Numbered from the stretch's first letter, positions 1 to 6,440 are shown. The stretch: DNA of 13,089 bases from Candidatus Geothermarchaeota archaeon (GCA_015522055.1 WAMZ01000033.1:1-13089); one strand, 5' to 3'. Numbers and translations are program-made. Notes: generated by a model from the letters alone, not told the origin.

Positions 1-78
1 ATCAACTTTTTTCCAGAGATTTAAAAGGGGAAGAGTAGACTGGAATAAAGGTATAAGTAAGATTTAATATTTATGATA

Positions 79-588
79 TCATTCTTTTAATCCAAGTCTA
101 GCCTTTATTAGTGCTATATCTTCCTCAATTTTTCTAAGTCTATCGTCAAGTAAGCTCCTGAGATCTTTTCTAAGGTCCCTAATCTCACTAAGTATTTCGT
201 CTTGTTTTACTAACATCTGGTCCTGCTTACCTAGCATTTGGTCTTGTTTGTCGACCATTGATAGGCCGACATCTATTATCTTGCTAAGCTGCTCACTAGA
301 TAATACTCTATAGAATGACTCGATACTCCCAATCTCACCATCATATTCTTCGATAATTATATTCCCTATCTCTACACGACCAGGTTTCATACTTTTTATG
401 TCGGATATAAATCTCTCTATAGCCTCGGCTTCGCCCTCCAAAAAAACCTCAACCTCATTGATACCGATATTTCTGGCGAAAAACTTATCAAACCCAATAG
501 TTTCAGCCAAGCTAAGCAGGAATACCCTAAAACCCACATCAGTCACTGGACTACCAGTAATTATTATCCTGCGCTTAATCATCATCAA
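79..588 (-). CDS. Acylphosphatase-like domain with C-terminal coiled-coil tail
   Basis: Residues about 5-95 resemble acylphosphatase, a small enzyme that hydrolyses acyl phosphates. A GSPVTDVGFR stretch (12-21) matches the family's GxVQGVGFR phosphate loop, with the catalytic Arg at 21. An ARN (38-40) followed by a VEVFLEGEAEAIERF-type strand and helix supplies the catalytic Asn at 40. The loop is not canonical: it has one extra residue, and the usual Gln-Gly is Thr-Asp. Residues about 96-169 are an added helical tail, which normal acylphosphatases (about 90-100 aa) lack. It contains three seven-residue repeats (DKQDQML, GKQDQML, VKQDEIL at 113-133), then a charged heptad pattern, so it is probably an oligomerising coiled coil. 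Three ATG codons in a row (588, 585, 582) sit about 25 bases from a TATA box, so the mRNA is probably leaderless and the exact start is uncertain. Whether it still has acylphosphatase activity is unknown. Confidence 0.8.
   Translation of the reverse strand: MMMIKRRIIITGSPVTDVGFRVFLLSLAETIGFDKFFARNIGINEVEVFLEGEAEAIERFISDIKSMKPGRVEIGNIIIEEYDGEIGSIESFYRVLSSEQLSKIIDVGLSMVDKQDQMLGKQDQMLVKQDEILSEIRDLRKDLRSLLDDRLRKIEEDIALIKARLGLKE
190..252 (-). repeat. Three in-frame 21-bp repeats encoding KQD heptads
   Basis: Three consecutive 21-base units (252-232, 231-211, 210-190 on the minus strand) encode DKQDQML, GKQDQML and VKQDEIL inside the coiled coil of the acylphosphatase-like protein. The units differ mainly at third codon positions, which suggests that the protein repeat rather than the DNA is conserved. 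Confidence 0.75.
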
Positions 589-606
589 TAATTAGTTCAG
601 ATATCA

Positions 607-615
607 TATATAAAG
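607..615 (-). promoter_or_regulatory. TATA box for the acylphosphatase-like gene
   Basis: On the minus strand this reads CTTTATATA, a good archaeal TATA element. Its centre is about 23-29 bases from the run of three ATG codons at 588-580, so transcription should begin at or next to the start codon, giving a leaderless mRNA. Confidence 0.55.
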
Positions 616-985
616 CAATATCCTTTAGTAATTAAACTAAACTCCCCTGATAAATACCACCATACTTTATATAAAAAACAATTATGTCCTAATTGGCATC
701 ATATTAGGATTATTGAAGGTAAGAGTCATTTAAGGCCCTCATTAACATCGGATTAGGCCTCCATTCATTATAACAAGTTTTCTATCTTCTTTGGTATGGC
801 GATAGTACCTACTCTAATTACAATTAACATCAGACTACATAAAAACATTCGGTCAGTAATTTATTTTTTTCAATTAATTGAGTTTAGCAGTATGCTTATG
901 GTAGAATTAATAGTTTATATGATTATATGAATATCTCTATTTTATTGTTCTATTTGCTAATTCTCAGTTGTGAGTCTAACAAAGC
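616..985. other. Gene-free AT-rich stretch
   Basis: About 370 bases lie between the promoter of the acylphosphatase-like gene and the candidate sRNA. Stops are frequent in all frames, and I see no convincing ORF, tRNA, ribosome binding site or clear repeat. It may be decayed intergenic DNA. Confidence 0.5.
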
Positions 986-1011
986 TCTGACCGTCTTTTT
1001 TGTGGGTCAGA
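986..1011 (-). other. 7-bp inverted repeat overlapping the sRNA 3' end
   Basis: TCTGACC (986-992) and GGTCAGA (1005-1011) are exact inverted repeats around a 12-base loop. The arm at 1005-1011 contains box D of the candidate sRNA (1007-1010). In a minus-strand transcript that runs past the mature 3' end, this hairpin would compete with the sRNA's terminal stem. It could act in processing or termination; no U-run follows it on the minus strand. Confidence 0.35.
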
Positions 1012-1062
1012 CTAATGCCTTTCAATCATCCATTCTTTGCCGAGAGTAGTCATCATCCCCAC
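1002..1062 (-). ncRNA. Candidate box C/D guide sRNA
   Basis: Read on the minus strand, this 61-base segment starts with GTGGGG, then a perfect box C (ATGATGA, 1056-1050), 39 bases, a perfect box D (CTGA, 1010-1007) and CCCAC. The outer GTGGG and CCCAC pair exactly, making the terminal stem next to a C/D kink-turn. The 39-base interior equals the usual guide (12) + D' (4) + loop (4) + C' (7) + guide (12). A degenerate C' (ATGATTG or TGGATGA) lies near the expected place, but D' is not a clear CTGA. A TATA box lies 26 bases upstream of the 5' end. Such RNAs direct 2'-O-methylation of rRNA or tRNA. The box D guide would pair with ACUAAUGCC-type RNA and the box D' guide with UGCCGAGAG-type RNA; I have not identified a target. 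Confidence 0.6.
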
Positions 1063-1084
1063 TATATATCTTAATTTAGCCGGG

Positions 1085-1091
1085 TTATAAA
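1085..1091 (-). promoter_or_regulatory. TATA box of the candidate sRNA
   Basis: The minus strand reads TTTATAA, six bases after the TusA-like stop codon and centred 26 bases ahead of the 5' end of the candidate sRNA. That spacing fits archaeal transcription start rules and supports independent transcription of the RNA. Confidence 0.55.
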
Positions 1092-1096
1092 GTTGT

Positions 1097-1342
1097 TTAG
1101 GTCGTGAACTTTATTATGTATGTCTTTTCCCCGTTGACGTCTTCTTCGGATATCTCCATCACTTTATAGCCCATGGCCTGTAGGTAGAGGGGGATGACTT
1201 CGCAGCATTGTTTATCGGTTAGGTAGATTATATATTCGGTGTCTTCCTCAGCTTTTACCAGTAATTCCCTTATTTTGAATAGTGGCTCTGGGCTCTTCAT
1301 CCCCCTATAGTCTAGAACCTTTTTGCCAGGCATATTAATCAC
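1097..1342 (-). CDS. TusA/SirA-family protein lacking the catalytic cysteine
   Basis: This 81-residue protein has the TusA fold signature: LDYRGMKSPEP at 10-20, followed by an amphipathic helix, a strand and QAMGYKVMEI (55-64). TusA proteins relay persulphide sulphur for tRNA thiolation or sulphur oxidation through the Cys of a CPxP motif. Here that residue is Ser17 (codon AGC, one base from TGC), so the standard thiol is missing. A vicinal pair, Cys46-Cys47, lies in the loop where most members have an Asp-Pro segment. The first start is GTG at 1342, with ATG at 1333 as the alternative. The GGTGA that overlaps the stop codon of the upstream gene suits GTG better. It follows the BtuF-like gene by about 13 bases, so the two are probably co-transcribed. 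Its role is unknown. Confidence 0.8.
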   Translation of the reverse strand: MINMPGKKVLDYRGMKSPEPLFKIRELLVKAEEDTEYIIYLTDKQCCEVIPLYLQAMGYKVMEISEEDVNGEKTYIIKFTT

Positions 1343-1355
1343 TCTTATAGGCTAT

Positions 1356-2168
1356 TCACCGAATATCCCTAATAGTGTTATAGATTTTTATTAGGTTTTC
1401 TATATGCGTCGGGCCATAATGTGCTAGGGTATCAGGCTCAAGTATTATGACCCTATCATTCTTAACCGCATCCAATTCACCCCACCCCCTATCTAACAAC
1501 ATCTTTATCACATCTCTCTTCTCAGGCCGCTTGGCCGGGTTCATTTCATATAGAATGATGCTGGGGTTGGCCTCTAAAACTTTATCCATATCTGGTTTGA
1601 AGTAGGATGCCTCGATCTCCATGAATATGTTTTTTAGCCCTATATATGCGAGTGAAGAGTTTATGTAGCTATATTTCCCTATGGTGTATGGCTCCTCGAA
1701 GCAAATCTCGTAATACACGCTCCCATGTAGAGGTGGCTCCAGTGATCTAAGCTTATCCAGGTATTCCCTCGCCACCCTATATGCCTCATCCACCTTGCCT
1801 ACGGCATATCCAGTTAGGACTATATTGTCGATGATGCCATATATGCTTATGGGTAGTGGGATGGGATATACTGTATATCCTTTATCCCTAAGCTCCATAG
1901 TTAATCTTCTTTGGACCCCGGTTGTGGTTAATATGAGGTCTGGTTCAAGCTCATCTAGCTTCTTATAGCTCACTTTTAAATACGCACCTACCCTAGGCTT
2001 CCCAGCCGCCTCTCTAGGTATGTTACAATATAAACTCACGCCAACCACATTTCCCCAAGCCTTTATCTTATGTAGGGTGTCGGTTATGGATGGGGCGAGG
2101 CTAACTATACGTGGATCATCAGGTATATCTATATATTCGCCGAGGACCTCGCTATAGACCTTAGGCAT
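1356..2168 (-). CDS. BtuF/TroA-like binding protein without signal peptide
   Basis: The protein is a cobalamin/metal-siderophore substrate-binding fold of the BtuF type. RIVSLAPSITDTL (20-32 from the chosen start) is the hallmark first strand and loop. LDELEPDLILTTTGVQ and VLEANPSIILYEMNP are the matching 'KPDLIL' motifs of the two lobes, and a 'ND-RVIILEPDTLAHYGP' segment lies near the end. BtuF binds vitamin B12 outside the membrane for an ABC importer, but no signal peptide, lipobox, permease or ATPase is seen here. An upstream ATG (2237) would add 23 basic, non-family residues. I prefer ATG 2168 because a TATA box lies 28 bases before it and because family similarity starts there. The gene diverges from the B12-dependent mutase operon and precedes the TusA-like gene. 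A B12-related role is inferred from family and context. Confidence 0.8.
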   Translation of the reverse strand: MPKVYSEVLGEYIDIPDDPRIVSLAPSITDTLHKIKAWGNVVGVSLYCNIPREAAGKPRVGAYLKVSYKKLDELEPDLILTTTGVQRRLTMELRDKGYTVYPIPLPISIYGIIDNIVLTGYAVGKVDEAYRVAREYLDKLRSLEPPLHGSVYYEICFEEPYTIGKYSYINSSLAYIGLKNIFMEIEASYFKPDMDKVLEANPSIILYEMNPAKRPEKRDVIKMLLDRGWGELDAVKNDRVIILEPDTLAHYGPTHIENLIKIYNTIRDIR

Positions 2169-2192
2169 AATCATTAAGATAATATTATATGG

Positions 2193-2200
2193 AATATAAG
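2193..2200 (-). promoter_or_regulatory. TATA box for the BtuF-like gene
   Basis: The minus strand reads CTTATATT, centred about 28 bases before ATG 2168 and 22 before ATG 2174. This predicts a leaderless transcript and argues against the upstream ATG at 2237, ahead of which I see no equivalent box. Confidence 0.4.
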
Positions 2201-2335
2201 GCTCAGTATATTTCCGCCTTCTACCAGGTATAGACATTAATTATTGTATTATGTAGACAATGTAATAGTAATTTGGGCTTAATCACGGTGTTCATTTTCA
2301 ATATATTAATTATCGTTTAAAGCATTTGGCACATC

Positions 2336-2345
2336 TATATAAATA
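2336..2345 (+). promoter_or_regulatory. TATA box for the acyl-CoA mutase operon
   Basis: TATATAAATA lies about 42 bases ahead of the mutase ATG. Transcription would start near 2366, leaving a short leader that carries GGTGA (2371-2375), a ribosome binding site 7 bases from the ATG. A weak inverted repeat, ATTGT (2243-2247) and ACAAT (2257-2261), lies between the divergent genes and could bind a regulator, but it is short. Confidence 0.6.
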
Positions 2346-2382
2346 ATTAGGATTTTCTGTTTATTTCAGTGGTGAAATATAG

Positions 2383-4083
2383 ATGGCCCGACTTTTTAAT
2401 GAAGAGACATTGAAGATTATTGAAGAGAGGCTTAAGAAGTGGGAGAAGGAGACTCTGCCAAAGTCCCTATCCAAATATCCGCTTAGGCAGGATAGTTTTA
2501 GGACCCACTCTAATATTGAGGTTAAAGGTGTATACACGCCACTCGATATTAGGAATATGGATTATTTTGAGAAGCTTGGTCTACCAGGTGAATACCCATT
2601 CACCAGAGGTATACACGCAACTATGTATAGAGGCAGGATATGGACTATGCGTATGTTCTCCGGCTATGGCTCGGCTGAGGATACAAACAAGAGACTCAAG
2701 TTCCTCATTGAACATGGGGAGACGGGGCTGAGCCTTGCATTCGACTTCCCAACATTAGTTGGTATAGATGCGGATGACCCTATGGCTAGTGGAGAAGTGG
2801 GTGTCTGCGGCGTATCCGTATCCTCAATAGAGGATATGGAGATTATATTCGATGGTATTAATATGGGTGAGATAACCACCAACATGACTATAAATCCCCC
2901 GGCTCCCGTGCTCTTAGCAATGTATGTAGCTACGGCTGAGAAGCAGGGGGTACCTTATGATAGGATTGGTGGGACGACCCAGAATGATCCACTCAAAGAG
3001 TTTATTGCACAGAAGAGCTATGTCTTCCCCCCTGAGCCGGCAGTGAAGCTTGCAATGGATGTTGTTGAGTGGAGTGTAAGGAATCTCCCTAAATGGAACC
3101 CTATCAGTATAAGTGGGTACCATATTAGAGAGGCTGGTAGCACAGCGGTTCAGGAACTAGCCTTCACCATAGCAAACGGCATAGAGTATGTAAGGCATCT
3201 GATTAATAGAGGCATGGATGTAGATGAGTTCGCCCCAAGACTAAGCTTCTTCTTCGACTCCCACATAAACTTCTTCGAGGAGATAGCTAAGTTCAGGGCG
3301 GCTAGGAGGATGTGGGCAAAGATAATGAAAGAATGGTTCAACGCAAAGAAGGAGAGGAGCCTATGGCTACGCTTCCACACCCAGACCGCAGGCGTATCAC
3401 TTACTGCACAGCAGCCATACAACAACATAATCAGGACGACTATAGAGGCTTTGGCCGCCGTATTGGGGGGCACCCAGAGCCTACATACAAATGCCCTCGA
3501 CGAGCCATTCAGGGTGCCATCGGAGTTCGCCGCAAAACTGGCATTGAGGACCCAGCAGATAATCGCTTTCGAGACCGGTGTAGCTGATACCGTAGACCCA
3601 TTGGCCGGTAGCTACTATGTGGAGTGGCTCACAGATAAGATTGAGGAGGAGGCCTGGAAATATATAGATAGGATAGAGATGATGGGAGGTATGATAGAGG
3701 CTGTTAAACGTGGATATCCCCAGAGGGAGATAACAGATGCAAGCTTCAGGTTCCAGAAAGAGGTTGAGGAGGGTAGGCGCTATATAGTAGGGGTAAACAT
3801 ATTTGTTGAGGAGGAGGATGAAGAGATTAGGAATGTACCCCTCCTAGATATTAATCAGAAGGAGATAGAGATGAGGCAGAGGGAGAGGCTGAGGAGGCTG
3901 AGGGAGAGGAGGGACAAGGCTAGGTGGGAGAGGAGTCTCAAGAATTTGAAGAGGGCGGCTGAGAAGGGTGAGAATGTAATGCCATATATTCTCCAAGCCG
4001 TTAAGAGCTATGCTACCCTGGGTGAGATCATGAGTACATTGAAGGAGGTGTATGGTATATGGGTGGAGCCACCGATATATTAG
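2383..4083 (+). CDS. mcmA1: B12-dependent acyl-CoA mutase, large subunit (isobutyryl-CoA mutase-like)
   Basis: The large catalytic subunit (566 aa) of the methylmalonyl-CoA mutase family has a TIM barrel that rearranges acyl-CoA carbon skeletons by a radical route with adenosylcobalamin. Family blocks run in order: TMRMFSGYGSAEDTN (88-102), GLSLAFDFPT (115-124), MTINPPA, KEFIAQKSYVFPPEP (205-219), ISISGYHIREAGSTAVQE (241-258), FHTQTAGVSLTAQQPYNN and LGGTQSLHTNALDE. The substrate-sensing residues differ from true methylmalonyl-CoA mutase: Tyr89 is Phe92 and Arg207 is Gln210. The 118-residue spacing is kept and the pair equals Phe80/Gln198 of isobutyryl-CoA mutase. Ala119 sits where 2-hydroxyisobutyryl-CoA mutase has Asp117. 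The likely reaction is isobutyryl-CoA to butyryl-CoA or a similar uncharged substrate. The B12 domain is on the next gene. The C-terminus (WVEPP) also resembles the isobutyryl enzyme. Confidence 0.93.
   Translation: MARLFNEETLKIIEERLKKWEKETLPKSLSKYPLRQDSFRTHSNIEVKGVYTPLDIRNMDYFEKLGLPGEYPFTRGIHATMYRGRIWTMRMFSGYGSAEDTNKRLKFLIEHGETGLSLAFDFPTLVGIDADDPMASGEVGVCGVSVSSIEDMEIIFDGINMGEITTNMTINPPAPVLLAMYVATAEKQGVPYDRIGGTTQNDPLKEFIAQKSYVFPPEPAVKLAMDVVEWSVRNLPKWNPISISGYHIREAGSTAVQELAFTIANGIEYVRHLINRGMDVDEFAPRLSFFFDSHINFFEEIAKFRAARRMWAKIMKEWFNAKKERSLWLRFHTQTAGVSLTAQQPYNNIIRTTIEALAAVLGGTQSLHTNALDEPFRVPSEFAAKLALRTQQIIAFETGVADTVDPLAGSYYVEWLTDKIEEEAWKYIDRIEMMGGMIEAVKRGYPQREITDASFRFQKEVEEGRRYIVGVNIFVEEEDEEIRNVPLLDINQKEIEMRQRERLRRLRERRDKARWERSLKNLKRAAEKGENVMPYILQAVKSYATLGEIMSTLKEVYGIWVEPPIY
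4044..4050 (+). promoter_or_regulatory. Ribosome binding site of the mutase small subunit
   Basis: GGAGGTG inside the end of the large-subunit gene sits 8 bases before ATG 4059. It fixes that start and means the two reading frames overlap by 25 bases, consistent with coupled translation of the two subunits. Confidence 0.7.
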
Positions 4084-4508
4084 AGCTCTTGAAGAAGAGT
4101 AAGGGCAGGAGGATCAAAGTATTGGTCGCTAAGCTAGGGTTGGATGGGCATGACAGGGGTGCAAAGGTAGTTGCACGGGCATTAAAAGACGCTGGGCTCG
4201 AGGTAATCTATACCGGTATTAGGCAGACACCCGAACAGGTTGTAGAGACGGCTATCCAGGAGGATGTCGACGTCATTGGGGTAAGCATATTAAGCGGCGC
4301 CCATATACCATTGATGAAGAAGCTTATGGAACTATTGAGGGAAAAGGGGCTCGACGACGTTCCAGTACTGCTTGGCGGGACGATTCCAATACCAGATATA
4401 CCAAAGTTGAAGGAGCTCGGTATTAGAAACATATTCCTACCCGGCACCTCATTGAAGGAGATTATTAAGGAGACTCTTGAGGCTGCGTTGGAGAGGAGAG
4501 AGGAGTGA
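4059..4508 (+). CDS. mcmA2: B12-dependent acyl-CoA mutase, small cobalamin-binding subunit
   Basis: This 149-residue subunit is the Rossmann-like B12 domain of the mutase. It shows the complete base-off/His-on signature: DGHDRG (DxHxxG, 29-34, with the cobalt-ligand His31), SIL (SxL, 76-78) and GGTIP (106-110). About 18 variable residues precede the domain. It shares 25 bases with the end of the large-subunit gene, and its TGA stop overlaps the GTG start of the meaB-like gene. The three are therefore almost certainly one transcript and one functional unit. The small size equals the separate subunits of isobutyryl-CoA and 2-hydroxyisobutyryl-CoA mutases and of split archaeal methylmalonyl-CoA mutases, so size does not settle the substrate. 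The active enzyme should be a heterotetramer with the large subunit in the cytoplasm. Confidence 0.95.
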   Translation: MGGATDILELLKKSKGRRIKVLVAKLGLDGHDRGAKVVARALKDAGLEVIYTGIRQTPEQVVETAIQEDVDVIGVSILSGAHIPLMKKLMELLREKGLDDVPVLLGGTIPIPDIPKLKELGIRNIFLPGTSLKEIIKETLEAALERREE

Positions 4509-5449
4509 CTACACAGGAATTGGATACACTTATAGACAAGGCTTTCCAAGGAGATAGGGCCTCTATAGGTAGGCTCCTAACTTATATAGAGAGGTCCCCA
4601 TTAGATGCAAGCAGGATTCTAAACAAGGTTATGGGTGGAGAAGGTGGAGGCCATGTAATAGGCGTCACAGGCATCCCCGGCTCCGGGAAGAGTACACTGA
4701 TCTCTAAACTGATTAGCCGATACAAGGAACAGGGGCTAAGGATAGCCGTCGTCGCCATAGACCCAACAAGCCCCTTATCGAAAGGTGCACTCCTCGGGGA
4801 TAGAATCAGGATGCAGGAGCACGCCACGGACCCCAGGGTCTTCATTAGGAGCGTCCCAACCAGGGGTGTAAAAGGCGGCCTATCATTCTCTGGGGTTGCG
4901 ATGATCGAGGTATTTGATAAACTGGGGTTCGACAAGATTATTGTAGAGAGTATAGGGGTCGGCCAGACAGACATCGATATCATGAACCTAGCACACACTA
5001 TACTGGTAGTCACAGCCCCCGGTATGGGTGATGAGATACAGGCACTGAAGGCGGGGATTATGGAGATAGGCGACATATATGTGCTAAACAAGAGTGATAA
5101 GCCGGAGGCAAATAGAACTTATGCATACCTCGACTTCGCCTTAGAGACCGGGGAGATCGGCTCCGAGAAGCTTAAATGGAGACCCAAGCTAATCAAGACG
5201 AGCGCCGCATTAGGCCAGGGCATAGACGAGCTAGTGAAGGCGGTCGAGGAACATCTAGAATTCATAAAAGAATATGGAATATATTCAGAGAAGATATCGG
5301 CTAGGAGGAGGTATATGGTTAGGCTACTCGCTGAGAAACTTTTCACGGAGAAGCTGGAGGAGATAGATGAAGAGATAGACATAGCCAATAGAGACATCTA
5401 TCTAGAGGCGATAAAACTAATTAATAAGGTGGTTAGCCAACTAGGCTAA
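4505..5449 (+). CDS. meaB: MeaB/ArgK-family GTPase, mutase chaperone
   Basis: This G3E-type P-loop GTPase (314 aa, normal for the family) guards B12-dependent mutases: it gates cobalamin loading and rescues inactivated enzyme. Visible motifs are Walker A GIPGSGKST (56-64), the DPTSP switch (86-90), ESIGVGQTD (149-157), TAPGMGDEIQALKAGIMEI (170-188), the base-recognising NKSD (195-198) and a C-terminal helical arm for dimerisation. The start is GTG at 4505, overlapping the stop of the small mutase subunit by four bases with purine-rich GAGAGGA just ahead. Older annotations call such proteins 'LAO/AO transport system kinase'; adjacency to both mutase subunits makes the chaperone role far more likely. 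In bacteria the same GTPase is sometimes fused to isobutyryl-CoA mutase (IcmF); here it is separate. Confidence 0.95.
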   Translation: MTTQELDTLIDKAFQGDRASIGRLLTYIERSPLDASRILNKVMGGEGGGHVIGVTGIPGSGKSTLISKLISRYKEQGLRIAVVAIDPTSPLSKGALLGDRIRMQEHATDPRVFIRSVPTRGVKGGLSFSGVAMIEVFDKLGFDKIIVESIGVGQTDIDIMNLAHTILVVTAPGMGDEIQALKAGIMEIGDIYVLNKSDKPEANRTYAYLDFALETGEIGSEKLKWRPKLIKTSAALGQGIDELVKAVEEHLEFIKEYGIYSEKISARRRYMVRLLAEKLFTEKLEEIDEEIDIANRDIYLEAIKLINKVVSQLG

Positions 5450-5460
5450 GAAGATTCAGA

Positions 5461-5466
5461 TTTATT
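5461..5466 (+). promoter_or_regulatory. Weak possible TATA box ahead of the LutA-like gene
   Basis: TTTATT within the 44-base gap after meaB is about 30 bases ahead of ATG 5494, and no ribosome binding site precedes that ATG. This permits a second, leaderless transcript for the two Fe-S genes, but the element is weak and read-through from the mutase operon is equally possible. Confidence 0.3.
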
Positions 5467-5493
5467 TCAAGTAACATCTAAATATTTATTGCG

Positions 5494-6435
5494 ATGAGTT
5501 ATCCAATTGAAGATATATTATCAATCCTTGTAGATAATATAGTTAAATACGGCTCCCCATTCAGGATAGACCATAGACGTCTAAATAGATGGGCCTATGA
5601 AAACAACCTTAAAACCGGCGGCGATACAGTCCTATATACCGGCTTATTATATCAACTCACGCCATATATAGAGGCCTCCACAAGATACTTGGCAAAGATG
5701 GGTAGAAAGATGGGTACAATAGCTAGGCTCGCATCCAAATTAATAGACTTGACAAAGCTACTGAGAGTAGATGAAAAAACAGTCAATTACGTAAACCAAG
5801 TACTTGATAACATAGCTAAAATGGTGAAGAACACGTACCAGGATATAGGCTACCTATATGATAAAGAACCATATTCAGGGGTACTGCTATATGACCTCGG
5901 GATGATACGGCTCTTCGAGAATCATGCAAATAGAGTCATGGATATATTCCGTGAAAATGGGGTCAAGAAGGTGGTGACCATCGACCCACACACAACCCAC
6001 ATAATTAGAGATATATATCCTAAATACGTTGATGGATATGACTTGGAAGTCATAAACTACCTAAATCTAATTAATTTAGACGATCTCGAACCCGGTTTAG
6101 AATCGGGGGAAGAATACGTTATACATGACCCATGTATATATGCAAGAATAGTCGGGATCATAGATAAGCCTAGGGAATTACTCGAGAAAGGGGGAGCCAA
6201 GATCCTGGAGCCAGAGTATTCGAGGCAGATGACCTACTGCTGCGGCGGGCCAATCGAATCAATATATCCAGAGCTAAGCTCCGAGATCGCCAAGAAGAGG
6301 CTGAGACAGCTGGCTAGCAAATCATCTAAAATTGTGACCTTATGCCCAATATGCTATATAAACCTCAGTAGGGCCGCCCTCGATGAGGGGATGGGGGAGG
6401 TGGAGATTAGGGATCTGGCTAGCATATTGAGGTGA
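5494..6435 (+). CDS. CCG-domain Fe-S protein (LutA/HdrB-like), one cysteine-free half
   Basis: The 313-residue protein has two CCG (DUF224-type) halves like LutA, GlpC and HdrB, which bind unusual Fe-S clusters and pass electrons in lactate oxidation or disulphide reduction. The C-terminal half is intact: HDPC (Cys214), YCCGGP (Cys249, Cys250) and CPIC (Cys284, Cys287). The N-terminal half keeps the framework, LYTGLLYQLTPYI (47-59), YSGVLLYDLG (127-136) and TIDPHTTH (162-169), but has no cysteine at all: CCG has become YSG. All five cysteines of the protein are in the second half, so only one cluster is expected. It lies 44 bases after meaB and overlaps or abuts the LutB-like gene, the usual partner. 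The substrate is unknown; no lactate dehydrogenase-like FAD gene is in view. Confidence 0.82.
   Translation: MSYPIEDILSILVDNIVKYGSPFRIDHRRLNRWAYENNLKTGGDTVLYTGLLYQLTPYIEASTRYLAKMGRKMGTIARLASKLIDLTKLLRVDEKTVNYVNQVLDNIAKMVKNTYQDIGYLYDKEPYSGVLLYDLGMIRLFENHANRVMDIFRENGVKKVVTIDPHTTHIIRDIYPKYVDGYDLEVINYLNLINLDDLEPGLESGEEYVIHDPCIYARIVGIIDKPRELLEKGGAKILEPEYSRQMTYCCGGPIESIYPELSSEIAKKRLRQLASKSSKIVTLCPICYINLSRAALDEGMGEVEIRDLASILR
6429..6435 (+). promoter_or_regulatory. Ribosome binding site spanning the LutA-like stop codon
   Basis: GAGGTGA contains the TGA stop of the CCG protein gene and lies 5 bases before ATG 6441. This makes ATG 6441 the better start of the LutB-like gene than the GTG at 6432, which is itself part of the site, and points to coupled translation. 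Confidence 0.65.
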
Positions 6436-6440
6436 ATTTG

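Noticed and set aside
190..252. 21-bp repeats as a minisatellite or CRISPR-like array
   Set aside because: The units are in frame, contiguous without spacers and diverged at silent sites, so they are simply a coiled-coil coding repeat.
2243..2261. ATTGT-N9-ACAAT inverted repeat as an operator shared by the divergent genes
   Set aside because: Five-base arms in very AT-rich DNA are likely by chance, and the symmetry does not extend outward.
2238..2382. Possible cobalamin riboswitch ahead of the B12-dependent operon
   Set aside because: No B12-box-like core or multi-stem structure is visible, the predicted leader is under 20 bases, and cobalamin riboswitches are typically bacterial.
4582..5091. 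169-codon minus-strand frame inside meaB
   Set aside because: It is the shadow of the GTPase gene, with a low-complexity Ser/Pro/Ile-rich product and no start signals.
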